Positions 27,002 to 35,165 of a stretch of 64,000 nucleotides of DNA are shown here, in pieces; the stretch's first letter is position 1, and each line of letters opens with the position of its first letter. Below the pieces are notes generated by a model, which was not told where the DNA came from, made no database searches, and saw only the letters and a program-made list of their open reading frames with translations. Position numbers and translations under genes: made by a program. The stretch lies in NCBI RefSeq assembly GCF_002911695.1, contig NZ_PQBS01000037.1, positions 250,146 through 314,145 of the forward strand, read 5' to 3'. Source of the stretch: Gracilimonas amylolytica. GTDB taxonomy: Bacteria; Bacteroidota; Rhodothermia; Balneolales; Balneolaceae.

Positions 27002-27072
27002 AGGCGACAGGCGGGTTCGAACCGCCGTACGAGGTTTTGCAGACCTCTGCCTAACCACTCGGCCATGTCGCC
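27002..27072 (-). tRNA. tRNA-Cys (GCA)
   Basis: The 71-base minus-strand tRNA has acceptor GGCGACA/TGTCGCC, the expected U73 discriminator, and anticodon GCA in a CTGCAAA loop. No CCA is encoded. Confidence 0.95.
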
Positions 27073-27091
27073 TTTTAAAGCACTAAGTTAG

Positions 27092-27165
27092 TACGCCCGA
27101 CAGGACTCGAACCTGTAACCTATTGCTTAGAAGGCAATTGCTCTATCCAGTTGAGCTACGGGCGC
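27092..27165 (-). tRNA. tRNA-Arg (TCT)
   Basis: The 74-base minus-strand tRNA has acceptor GCGCCCG/CGGGCGT, discriminator A, and anticodon TCT in a CTTCTAA loop, reading AGA. It is separated from tRNA-Cys by 19 bases. Confidence 0.94.
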
Positions 27166-27182
27166 TCAACTTAACATTATGT

Positions 27183-27230
27183 CAAAAAAAGTGAGATTTC
27201 CTGATCAGCTTTTTTTGATCAGGAAATCTC
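27183..27230 (-). terminator. strong hairpin terminator between tRNA-Pro and tRNA-Arg
   Basis: GAGATTTCCTGATCA (27193–27207) and its exact complement TGATCAGGAAATCTC (27216–27230) form a 15-base perfect stem. On the minus strand a run of seven T residues follows, making it a textbook terminator after tRNA-Pro. Confidence 0.88.
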
Positions 27231-27234
27231 GATG

Positions 27235-27308
27235 TCGGGGAGACAAGATTTGAACTTGCGACCCTTCGCTCCCAAAGCGAATGCGCTACCGGACTGCGCC
27301 ACTCCCCG
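27235..27308 (-). tRNA. tRNA-Pro (TGG)
   Basis: The 74-base minus-strand tRNA has acceptor CGGGGAG/CTCCCCG, discriminator A, and anticodon TGG in a TTTGGGA loop. It is the first tRNA of the array, directly downstream of a good promoter. Confidence 0.95.
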
Positions 27309-27331
27309 GTTTCCGTCCTCAGGACAGATTC

Positions 27332-27363
27332 CAAAAATACGAAGCTTACTAATTGCAGGCAAA
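27332..27363 (-). promoter_or_regulatory. Bacteroidota-type promoter of the tRNA array
   Basis: On the minus strand TTTG (27363–27360) and TATTTTTG (27339–27332) are 20 bases apart, an exact match to the TTTG/TAnnTTTG consensus. The predicted transcript would start near 27325, about 17 bases before mature tRNA-Pro. It overlaps the 3' untranslated end of the glycosyltransferase gene upstream. Confidence 0.7.
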
Positions 27364-27368
27364 TACTT

Positions 27369-28499
27369 TTAGGGTTTTTCTTTAAATACTTTCTCCATCA
27401 AGAGGTCGGTAAACGCAGTCCAGCTCAGTTCTTCTTTTAAGGTTCCCAGATTGCGACGTATGGTCGTGCGAACTTCGATATCTTGAATGGATTCTATGGC
27501 TTTCTTCAGTTCATTAATATTCTCAGTAGGAAAGATAAGGGCGGATTTATAGGCTTCAATATGTTCCGTTAACCCCTTGAGGTCGGATACAATACAGGGG
27601 AGTTCAAAGTTGATGGCATTGGCGAGTATACCGCTTTGGGTAGCCGACCGATAGGGCATCACCATTGCATCAGATAGCGTAAGTATCTCAGCCATTTCCC
27701 GGTCACTTACAAACCGGTCTATCACAGTATAGTATTTTTGGTGCTCCTCTTTGATGCGGGATAGAAGAGATTCCTTGTCTGTATAAAATTCTCCAACTAT
27801 AAACGGGCGAATTTGATTAGCCTCCAGGTTCAAGCCATTTAATGCTTCTATCATGAGGTCCAGCCCCTTATAAGGCCGAACCAGCCCAAAGAATAACAAA
27901 ATAAGATCGTTATCGGAGAATCCGTACTGGTTCCTCAGAGCTGATCGTGATTCTTCCGGAAGATCCTGTTCATAAACCGGATGAAATAGTTTAATGACTT
28001 TTTTACCGATGGATAGTAGGTCAGCTTCCAAAGTACTTTTTTCCGATAAAACGATCACCTGATCTGCCTTATTCATTAATTTCCTGGATAGGAATTTTCC
28101 CAAGGGAAATTTTTCGTGAGGCAGAATATTGTGAGCCAGTATTGAAATGGTGGTGTCAGGTGAGTTCTTATTCACCTGATTGATCACTTTGATAAAAGCA
28201 GGCGCAAAAAAGGGGTGCCAATAACTTATTAAAAGATGATCAGGTTTATCGGATGCGATCTTTATAGCAGCTTGTTTCCAATTCAGTGGGTTCCAGGAAT
28301 GAAGGATACGTTTGGCGTATTCTTCAGTGTCGTCATCCTTTAAAAACTGATCTTTTCCCGGAAACAAAAGAGAAGGATATAAGTTGGTAAAGTTATAAGC
28401 CTTTACATCTGTTCTATCGTTCAGATTCCGGATCAGATAATCACTGAATTTTGCAATGCCCCCTCGGTAGGGAGGAAATACACTTAAAAATGAGATCAA
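27369..28499 (-). CDS. GT4-family glycosyltransferase
   Basis: The 376-residue GT-B enzyme starts MISFLSVFPPYRGGIAKFSDYL (Gly-Gly loop near residue 13) and has LILLFFGLVRPYKGLDLMIEAL at the start of the C-terminal domain and an MPYRSATQSGILANAINFELPCIVSDL region in place of the usual E-x7-E segment. The missing canonical acidic motif and a Gln-Ser-Gly in its place are unusual for GT4, but the overall fold fits. The only start in frame before a stop is TTG at 28499. The gene is alone. The sugar and acceptor are unknown. Confidence 0.82.
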   Translation of the reverse strand: MISFLSVFPPYRGGIAKFSDYLIRNLNDRTDVKAYNFTNLYPSLLFPGKDQFLKDDDTEEYAKRILHSWNPLNWKQAAIKIASDKPDHLLISYWHPFFAPAFIKVINQVNKNSPDTTISILAHNILPHEKFPLGKFLSRKLMNKADQVIVLSEKSTLEADLLSIGKKVIKLFHPVYEQDLPEESRSALRNQYGFSDNDLILLFFGLVRPYKGLDLMIEALNGLNLEANQIRPFIVGEFYTDKESLLSRIKEEHQKYYTVIDRFVSDREMAEILTLSDAMVMPYRSATQSGILANAINFELPCIVSDLKGLTEHIEAYKSALIFPTENINELKKAIESIQDIEVRTTIRRNLGTLKEELSWTAFTDLLMEKVFKEKP

Positions 28500-28593
28500 G
28501 GGATTCTTTTATTTGAAATGGTAATGTTTAAAATAAATAATCACAAACTCTAACGGGAACCATATTAAACTAATAGCTCTTAATAATTTTCAG

Positions 28594-28601
28594 TAAGTTT
28601 G
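28594..28601 (+). promoter_or_regulatory. probable promoter (-7 box) of the secreted protein at 28628
   Basis: TAAGTTTG matches TAnnTTTG exactly and lies 26 bases before the start codon. A -33 box is not clear. Confidence 0.45.
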
Positions 28602-28627
28602 CACCGAAAATTTTATCAAATGTATTT

Positions 28628-29698
28628 ATGAAATATCTGACAAACCTCGCACTTTTTTTATTTCTTGTTAACTCAACAGCACTTGCTCAATTATCGGTTT
28701 CTGTAAACGGTAACAATTCTATGCAGGTGTTTACTATTAATGATGAGAATGTGGACTTGAGCCGAAGTTCATATTTGAATGCTTCTTCAGTTTTGACTTC
28801 CGATATAAACACTTTAACCGGTTTATCAACCTTGTTGAAGTCAGATGCCGTTGAGATATTCGCAGCTGTCAATGAACCCCTTTTTACCTCTCAGATATCC
28901 ACTGCCGGGGGGGACGAGTCACTGAAAATATATGCAGCGCTGAATGGTTCATTCATCATCCGTGAAAATATTGCCAATTTTCTTTTTTATGATTCAAAGG
29001 GTGAGATCAAACAAACGATCTCGAACAGCTCTCAAAGCACTGAAGGGGAATCCATTTCCGAATTTGCTGCAGATCCTGCCATGAAAACAAAAGTATTGTA
29101 TAATCCGAAGATCGTTCGTGACGGAGTGGAAGGGTCACGAGCCAGGATCATAGAGTCTAATTATACAACCAATGATTTCTATAACAGTTCAGATCGGGCA
29201 ATAAGAAACGTGAAGGTTTCAGGCGAGGGTCAGTTTATTGGAGTAATTTCCTATGGCAGTGGAGATGATCAGCTTTCCCTGTTTGACCGATTTGGGAATG
29301 AGCTGAATACCATTTCATTTGATCAGGCTGTGATGGATTTTGAAATTTCTTCAAATGGAAGATTTGTAACGCTCAGATCTAATGGAAGGGTAGGTGTTTA
29401 TGACATTCTGAGCGGGGAGAGAGTTGGAAGTACCAGTTTCAGATCCAGGCTACAGTTTGCAACCTTTGTACCTGAAGATCATACGATCGTAGCGATCACT
29501 GCAGAAAGTTCCGGAAATACTCTTTCAGACATTGAGTTTCATGCCATCAATACCGAGTTGCGAAGTATAGAAAGAAAGGAATATAACGGTCGGCTTGGTT
29601 TTCATGATGAGGTGCCGGTTACGTTATTAAGAAACAATGCCAACGAATATGTACTGAATGGCTTTAACAATACGGTTGAACTCAGAATTAACTTCTGA
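28628..29698 (+). CDS. secreted protein of unknown function, propeller-like
   Basis: The 356-residue protein has a Sec signal peptide (MKYLTNLALFLFLVNSTALAQ). After it come short beta-rich repeats such as GQFIGVISYGSGDDQLSLFDRF and GRFVTLRSNGRVGVYDILSGERVG, which look like blades of a beta-propeller in the second half. No lipobox, catalytic motif or membrane anchor was seen. It stands between two strand switches with its own promoter and a strong terminator. It is likely periplasmic or exported. I do not recognise the family. Confidence 0.72.
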   Translation: MKYLTNLALFLFLVNSTALAQLSVSVNGNNSMQVFTINDENVDLSRSSYLNASSVLTSDINTLTGLSTLLKSDAVEIFAAVNEPLFTSQISTAGGDESLKIYAALNGSFIIRENIANFLFYDSKGEIKQTISNSSQSTEGESISEFAADPAMKTKVLYNPKIVRDGVEGSRARIIESNYTTNDFYNSSDRAIRNVKVSGEGQFIGVISYGSGDDQLSLFDRFGNELNTISFDQAVMDFEISSNGRFVTLRSNGRVGVYDILSGERVGSTSFRSRLQFATFVPEDHTIVAITAESSGNTLSDIEFHAINTELRSIERKEYNGRLGFHDEVPVTLLRNNANEYVLNGFNNTVELRINF

Positions 29699-29735
29699 TT
29701 GAAAGACTGATCTTTCAAATTTTCTGACGGATAAA

Positions 29736-29768
29736 ACAAAAGCCCTGCTCGTTGAACAGGGCTTTTGT
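29736..29768. terminator. bidirectional terminator between the secreted protein and clpC
   Basis: ACAAAAGCCCTG (29736–29747) and CAGGGCTTTTGT (29757–29768) are perfectly complementary over 12 bases, with A/T-runs on both sides of the GC core. It can end both converging transcripts. Confidence 0.9.
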
Positions 29769-29798
29769 TGTAATTAGATTAGAACTTATCAGAAAAAT

Positions 29799-32384
29799 TT
29801 AAGCCTTTTTGGCTTCTTCAGAAGTGTCCTCTTCATGATCAGATTCTGAAGTGCCATTTTCTGATTTTGTTTCAACCGGTTCTGCTTCAGCCCAGTCAAA
29901 ATCCAATCCATCTCTGGATTTGTTCATTTTGATCTTAATGACCGCTCCTTCCTTATGTTCATTCTCAAGGATCTCCTCAGCCAACGGATCTTCGATATAT
30001 TTCTGAATCGCTCGTTTCAGCGGTCGGGCTCCATATTTCTGGTCAAAGCCCTTATCAGTAATGAATTCCTTGGCAGCCTTGGTTACTTCGATCGTAAACC
30101 CAAGCTCTTTGATCCTTGCGAATAGTTCCTCATTCAGCAGGTCAATGATCTGATAGATATCCTCTTTCTCAAGTGGCTTAAAGGTGATCACATCATCAAT
30201 TCGGTTCAGGAATTCGGGATTGAATACTTTCTTCAGGGCGTCCTGAATGGTTGATTTCATCTTCGCATAATCGAAGGGAGAATCATCCGTATCAAATCCG
30301 ATACCTTTACCCATATTACGAATATCGCGGGCTCCGATGTTTGATGTCATGATGATAATGGTATTTCTGAAGTCAACCTTTCGGCCCAGACTGTCAGTCA
30401 AAATTCCGTCATCCAACACTTGCAGTAAGATATTGAATACATCAGGGTGAGCTTTTTCGATCTCATCCAGAAGAACCACGCTGTATGGTTTGCGTCTTAC
30501 TTTTTCGGTGAGAATTCCGCCTTCCTCATATCCAACATAGCCGGGAGGTGCACCCACCAATCGGGATACAGAAAATTTCTCCATGTATTCACTCATATCA
30601 ATGCGAATGAGCGTGTCTTCTTTGTCAAATAAATACTTGGAAAGAACCTTGGCCATCTCAGTTTTACCCACTCCGGTTGGTCCCAGAAAGATAAAGGAAC
30701 CGATTGGGCGAGATGGATCTTTGAGTCCGGCTCTGGTTCGTTGAATGGCTTTTGTGAGTTTGATGATGGCTTCTTCCTGCCCGATCACCTTACCGGAAAG
30801 ACTTTCCTTCATCTTCAGAAGTTTTTGTCCTTCTTTCTGGCTGATCTTGTTAACAGGCACGCCACTCATCATGGCTATGACAGAAGCTACATCTTCCTCA
30901 TTTACATCATATACAATGTTCTCAGATTCTTTTTCCCATTCACGCTGGGCAATTTCAAGTTCTTCGATCAAGCGTTTTTCCTGATCACGAAGTCGGGCAG
31001 CCTCTTCAAAACGCTGCTTTTTGACCATTGAGTTCTTTTCCTCACTGGTGCTTTCGATCTGTTCTTCAAGATCAATGATATTTTGTGGAACCGTGATGTT
31101 TGCCAAATGAACCCGGGCTCCTGCTTCATCCAGGGCATCAATGGCCTTATCCGGCAAAAAGTGATCCGAAACGTAACGATCGGTGAGTTTCACACAGGCG
31201 TCAAGAGCTTCATCCGTGTATCTTACACTGTGATGTTTCTCATATTTTGATTTGATCTGATTCAGGATCTCAATGGTTTGCTCCGGTGTGGTAGGATCTA
31301 CCATGATCTTTTGAAAACGTCGCTCAAGGGCGCCGTCCTTTTCAATAAATTGTCGATACTCATTCAGAGTGGTAGCTCCGATCGCCTGAACTTCACCTCT
31401 TGCCAAGGCAGGTTTCAGCATATTTGAGGCATCAAGTGAACCGCTGGCACCACCGGCACCAACAATCGTATGAAGCTCATCAATGAAGAGGATCACATCG
31501 TCTGTTTTTTCGAGCTCGGTCATCACAGCTTTCATTCGCTCTTCAAACTGACCCCGATATTTTGTGCCGGCAACCAGTGCGGCAAGATCAAGGGCGATCA
31601 CACGCTTGTCGTATAATACCCGGGATACCTTGCGCTCTACAATACGGGAGGCAAGTCCTTCGGCTATAGCCGTTTTACCCACACCGGGTTCACCGATCAA
31701 TACCGGGTTATTCTTTTTACGGCGACTCAATACCTGGGCCACACGTTCAATTTCTTTTTCACGACCGATAATTGGATCAAGGCGACCTTCTTCAGCAAGT
31801 TCAGTAAGGTCACGGCCGAAATTATCCAGTACAGGAGTTTTAGATTTATCCATTTTTTTCTCTCTGGAACTGCCTGAGCCGCTTGGTCCTTTTGAGGCCG
31901 CGGCACTGGCTTTCATGGTTGAAGAATCACTGTGATCATCCCGCGATTTACCGGAAATGATCAGGTCAAGTTCCTCCCGAACAGCATCATATGAGATACT
32001 GAATTGCTGGAGGATCTGTGCGGCGATATTTTCATCATCTCTGAGTAGTGATAAAAGAAGATGCTCTGTTCCAATGGTATCGCTTTTGTAGAGTTTGGCT
32101 TCCAGATAAGTAATGCGTAATACTTTTTCGGCTTGTTTAGTAAGCGGTATATTTCCGACCTGAACCGAGCCACCGGTTCCTCTCACAGTGTCTTCAATAG
32201 TTTTTTTGAGTTTAAATAGGTCGCAATCCAGGTTTTTTAAGATCCGGACTGCAACACCGTCGCCCAAACGTACAATTCCTAATATTAGATGTTCAGTTCC
32301 GATGTAGTCGTGTCCCAATCTCAGCGCTTCTTCACGGCTGAATTGAATAACATCACGAACTTTACTTGAAAAATTTCCCTCCAT
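29799..32384 (-). CDS. clpC: ATP-dependent Clp protease ATP-binding subunit ClpC
   Basis: The 861-residue unfoldase has the Clp N-domain (residues 1–145), AAA-1 with Walker [10 protein letters not shown] at 231–238, a UVR coiled region [25 protein letters not shown] between the domains (the M-domain), and AAA-2 with Walker [10 protein letters not shown] near residue 565. The ClpP-binding IGF loop reads [10 protein letters not shown]. It works with ClpP in protein quality control. A Ser/Gly-rich linker lies near residues 155–180. The C-terminal tail is very acidic. The gene has its own promoter, separate from gpmI. Confidence 0.96.
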   Translation of the reverse strand: MEGNFSSKVRDVIQFSREEALRLGHDYIGTEHLILGIVRLGDGVAVRILKNLDCDLFKLKKTIEDTVRGTGGSVQVGNIPLTKQAEKVLRITYLEAKLYKSDTIGTEHLLLSLLRDDENIAAQILQQFSISYDAVREELDLIISGKSRDDHSDSSTMKASAAASKGPSGSGSSREKKMDKSKTPVLDNFGRDLTELAEEGRLDPIIGREKEIERVAQVLSRRKKNNPVLIGEPGVGKTAIAEGLASRIVERKVSRVLYDKRVIALDLAALVAGTKYRGQFEERMKAVMTELEKTDDVILFIDELHTIVGAGGASGSLDASNMLKPALARGEVQAIGATTLNEYRQFIEKDGALERRFQKIMVDPTTPEQTIEILNQIKSKYEKHHSVRYTDEALDACVKLTDRYVSDHFLPDKAIDALDEAGARVHLANITVPQNIIDLEEQIESTSEEKNSMVKKQRFEEAARLRDQEKRLIEELEIAQREWEKESENIVYDVNEEDVASVIAMMSGVPVNKISQKEGQKLLKMKESLSGKVIGQEEAIIKLTKAIQRTRAGLKDPSRPIGSFIFLGPTGVGKTEMAKVLSKYLFDKEDTLIRIDMSEYMEKFSVSRLVGAPPGYVGYEEGGILTEKVRRKPYSVVLLDEIEKAHPDVFNILLQVLDDGILTDSLGRKVDFRNTIIIMTSNIGARDIRNMGKGIGFDTDDSPFDYAKMKSTIQDALKKVFNPEFLNRIDDVITFKPLEKEDIYQIIDLLNEELFARIKELGFTIEVTKAAKEFITDKGFDQKYGARPLKRAIQKYIEDPLAEEILENEHKEGAVIKIKMNKSRDGLDFDWAEAEPVETKSENGTSESDHEEDTSEEAKKA

Positions 32385-32473
32385 CTGACGTGTTCCTTAG
32401 TCCTTTTGGTATATAATAGTTTCTTTTGATGTATTTCAAAACGTGTCTGACACATCTTTAGTTCATCGCTACT

Positions 32474-32505
32474 CGAAGGTAGTAGGGCGGTATAGTAAAT
32501 GCAAA
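32474..32505 (-). promoter_or_regulatory. probable promoter of clpC
   Basis: On the minus strand TTTG (32505–32502) is 20 bases before TACCTTCG (32481–32474), close to the TTTG/TAnnTTTG consensus with one mismatch. It lies about 90 bases upstream of the clpC start. Confidence 0.55.
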
Positions 32506-32525
32506 CTAAAAGCTTGAGAGAAGAA

Positions 32526-34046
32526 CTAAAATAATGGTGTGCCGGTCATTTCCTCAGGTTGCTCCATTCCCATGAGCTTGAGAATGGTTGGGGATACATC
32601 GGCAAGGATGCCGTCATGCATCTGTATTTGTTCAGGATAATTGACGATGACTGCAGGCACCAATGCCGTAGTATGTGCGGTATGTGGACTGCCATCTGCC
32701 TTGATCATTTGATCGGCATTTCCATGGTCCGCAATGATCAGAGATCTGTAACCGTGTTCGCTAGCCGTATCGATCACCTTCTTTAATTGAGCATCAACAG
32801 CTTCCACAGCTTTGATCGCAGCATCCATGTCTCCGGTATGTCCAACCATATCCGGGTTAGCGAAATTGAGTACTACGAACTGATACTCCTCTGAAGATAG
32901 TTTTTCACAAAGTGTATCTGCTACTTCCTCAGCACTCATTTCGGGCTGAAGATCGTAAGTGGCCACTTTGGGGCTTGGGATAACGGTTCTGTCTTCTCCC
33001 TCATTTGGAGTTTCAACCCCGCCATTAAAGAAATAGGTGACGTGTGGATACTTTTCAGTTTCAGCAATACGGAACTGTTTAAGTTCCTTTTTGCTGATCC
33101 ATTCACCCATCGTGTTATTTAAAACCTGAGGTGGAAATGCTACTCTTGCAAACTCAAAGGTCTGATCGTAAGAAGTAAAGGTTGTGTAATGAAGATTCAA
33201 TTCTTCAACATCAAACTCTGCGAATTCTTTTTCATTAAGTGCCCTTGAGATCTCGCGGGCTCTGTCACCTCGTATGTTATAGAAAATTACGGCATCATCT
33301 TTATTGATCCTTGAAGACGCATCGTCGTTTATCAGAATCGGTTTGATGAATTCATCGGTAACATCATTTGCGTAGGAACTTTCAAAAGCTTCCCCGGGAG
33401 TATCAAATTTTTCACCTTTTCCTTTTACTAACAGATCGTAAGCCAGCTTAATGCGTTCCCATCGGTTATCACGATCCATGGCATAGTATCGGCCTACAAT
33501 ACTTGCGATCTCACCTACACCGATCTCGGCAGCTTGCTTCTGAAATTCTTTGGCATACTCAATACCACCGTTAGGGGAGGTATCACGACCATCCGTAAAA
33601 GCATGAACGTACACATTATCTATGCCGTGTTTTTTACAAAGACGCAGCAATGCAAAGAGGTGTTCGTTATGACTATGAACCCCACCATCCGAAAAAAGAC
33701 CCATCAGGTGGATCTTATTCTTCTGTTTAGCTTTTTCGATGGCGGCCAGTAACGTTTCGTTCTCGAAAAATGAACCATCTCTGATGGCTTTGTTAATTCG
33801 GGAAAGTTCTTGCCAGACAATTCTTCCGGCACCAAGGTTAAGGTGACCAACTTCAGAATTGCCAAACTGACCATCGGGTAATCCTACATTTTCGCCACTC
33901 GCGGAAAGCCTGGAGTGGGGGCAGGATTCGAATAGGGAATCAATGAAAGGTTTGTCAGCTTTATCAATTGCGCTGACGGCTGGATCTTCAGCCAACCCGA
34001 ATCCATCTAAAATGACAAGCAGTGCTTTTGACTCAGGGTTGGCCAT
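32526..34046 (-). CDS. gpmI: 2,3-bisphosphoglycerate-independent phosphoglycerate mutase
   Basis: The 506-residue, Mn-dependent phosphoglycerate mutase (iPGM) has the metal Asp near residue 14 (ILDGFGL), the phosphorylated Ser 64 in GNSEVGH, and a later IADHGNADQM metal site. Length fits the family. It interconverts 3- and 2-phosphoglycerate in glycolysis. It is 11 bases after rpsT on the same strand, so the two are probably co-transcribed. Confidence 0.97.
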   Translation of the reverse strand: MANPESKALLVILDGFGLAEDPAVSAIDKADKPFIDSLFESCPHSRLSASGENVGLPDGQFGNSEVGHLNLGAGRIVWQELSRINKAIRDGSFFENETLLAAIEKAKQKNKIHLMGLFSDGGVHSHNEHLFALLRLCKKHGIDNVYVHAFTDGRDTSPNGGIEYAKEFQKQAAEIGVGEIASIVGRYYAMDRDNRWERIKLAYDLLVKGKGEKFDTPGEAFESSYANDVTDEFIKPILINDDASSRINKDDAVIFYNIRGDRAREISRALNEKEFAEFDVEELNLHYTTFTSYDQTFEFARVAFPPQVLNNTMGEWISKKELKQFRIAETEKYPHVTYFFNGGVETPNEGEDRTVIPSPKVATYDLQPEMSAEEVADTLCEKLSSEEYQFVVLNFANPDMVGHTGDMDAAIKAVEAVDAQLKKVIDTASEHGYRSLIIADHGNADQMIKADGSPHTAHTTALVPAVIVNYPEQIQMHDGILADVSPTILKLMGMEQPEEMTGTPLF

Positions 34047-34057
34047 CCAACTAAGAT

Positions 34058-34309
34058 CTATAGGTTATTAACGTACTTTGTAAGCTGTGCTTTTTTTCTG
34101 GCGGCGTTATTTTCGTGGATAATTCCTTTAACGCTCATTCTGTCGAGGTAAGAAACAGCTTCTTTGAGTGCTTCCTCAGCTTTGCTTTTGTCAGAGATAT
34201 CGTAAACATTTTTGATTAGCGTTCTCATTTTAGAACGTCTGCTTCGGTTGTGTTTACGGCGTTGTTCAGCCTGACGTACACGTTTTTTAGCTTGTTGGGT
34301 TATTGGCAT
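34058..34309 (-). CDS. rpsT: 30S ribosomal protein bS20
   Basis: The 83-residue basic protein matches bS20 (MPITQQAKKRVRQAEQRRKHN, then LDRMSVKGIIHENNAARKKAQL). It binds 16S rRNA in the 30S body. A CTCGA/TCGAG hairpin with a six-T loop lies in its leader (34340–34355), which may be an autoregulatory or termination element. Confidence 0.96.
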   Translation of the reverse strand: MPITQQAKKRVRQAEQRRKHNRSRRSKMRTLIKNVYDISDKSKAEEALKEAVSYLDRMSVKGIIHENNAARKKAQLTKYVNNL

Positions 34310-34339
34310 TGCTTAATATGCTTTTAAAATTAATCATTC

Positions 34340-34355
34340 CTCGATTTTTTTCGAG
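34340..34355. promoter_or_regulatory. small hairpin in the rpsT leader
   Basis: CTCGA (34340–34344) and TCGAG (34351–34355) pair around a six-T loop. It lies between the divergent rpsT and cmk genes. Its role is uncertain. Confidence 0.4.
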
Positions 34356-34438
34356 ATTCCAAAATTAAGAGTTATGCAAATATTAAACAAGAAATGATTG
34401 AATAATTAACAATATAAGTTTAATTTAGCTGATCTGTT

Positions 34439-35107
34439 ATGATAGTGGTAATTGACGGGCCAGCAGGCTCAGGAAAAAGTTCAACAGCAAAAGCCGTAGC
34501 GGCAAACCTTCAGATTCAATTTCTTGACTCAGGAGCGTTGTATCGCGTGGCTACTCTTGTTTATTTGAACAGCCGCGAACATAACCGATCGTTCTTTGAA
34601 CAGCTTGAAGAAAGTGAGATTTCCTTTTATTTCAAAAAAGAAAAATTTCATGCGTTTCTAAACGGGCAGGATGTCACCGAAGAGATCAGAAGTATGGATG
34701 TTTCTGACCATGTAAGTGAAGTGGCTTCAGATCCCAAAGTGCGAGCTTATATAAATGATTTGATGCGGAAAGCCGTAAAACAAGACGTTTATATAGCCGA
34801 CGGCAGAGATCTGGGTACCGCGGTTTTTCCCGATGCAGAACTGAAATTTTACATGATCGCGGATCTGGATACCAGAGCCGAACGCAGATATAACGAAATA
34901 AAGGGATCAGATCCTGAAGTTACCTTAGAAGAGATAAGGAAGAACATTGCACAAAGGGATGAGAAAGATTCGAACAGAGATTCGGATCCTTTAAAAAAGG
35001 CCGATGATGCAATTGAAGTGAACACCTCTGATATGACTTTTGAGGATCAGGTTGCTTTCATCAGTAAGGTGATCAGGAAAGAACTATCTAAACAGATAAA
35101 AAAGTAA
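34439..35107 (+). CDS. cmk: cytidylate kinase
   Basis: The 222-residue CMP/dCMP kinase has the P-loop GPAGSGKSS at residues 6–14, the CMP-binding LDSGALYRV region, DGRDLGTAVFPDAELKFYM near 120–140 and an R-rich lid (RDEKDSNRDSDPL). It supplies CDP for nucleic acid and lipid synthesis. It starts at ATG 34439 and is followed after 58 bases by rpsA, the usual cmk–rpsA order. A TAAGTTTA box just upstream may be its promoter. Confidence 0.97.
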   Translation: MIVVIDGPAGSGKSSTAKAVAANLQIQFLDSGALYRVATLVYLNSREHNRSFFEQLEESEISFYFKKEKFHAFLNGQDVTEEIRSMDVSDHVSEVASDPKVRAYINDLMRKAVKQDVYIADGRDLGTAVFPDAELKFYMIADLDTRAERRYNEIKGSDPEVTLEEIRKNIAQRDEKDSNRDSDPLKKADDAIEVNTSDMTFEDQVAFISKVIRKELSKQIKK

Positions 35108-35165
35108 ACCCTAACTTATCCCACAGTTGAAAGTCAATTGTGAGGTAAACCAATAACCAAACATA

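Noticed and set aside
26668-27308. tRNA array as an integration site for a mobile element
   Set aside because: No integrase, no truncated tRNA repeat and no foreign-looking genes nearby; the flanking genes are housekeeping.
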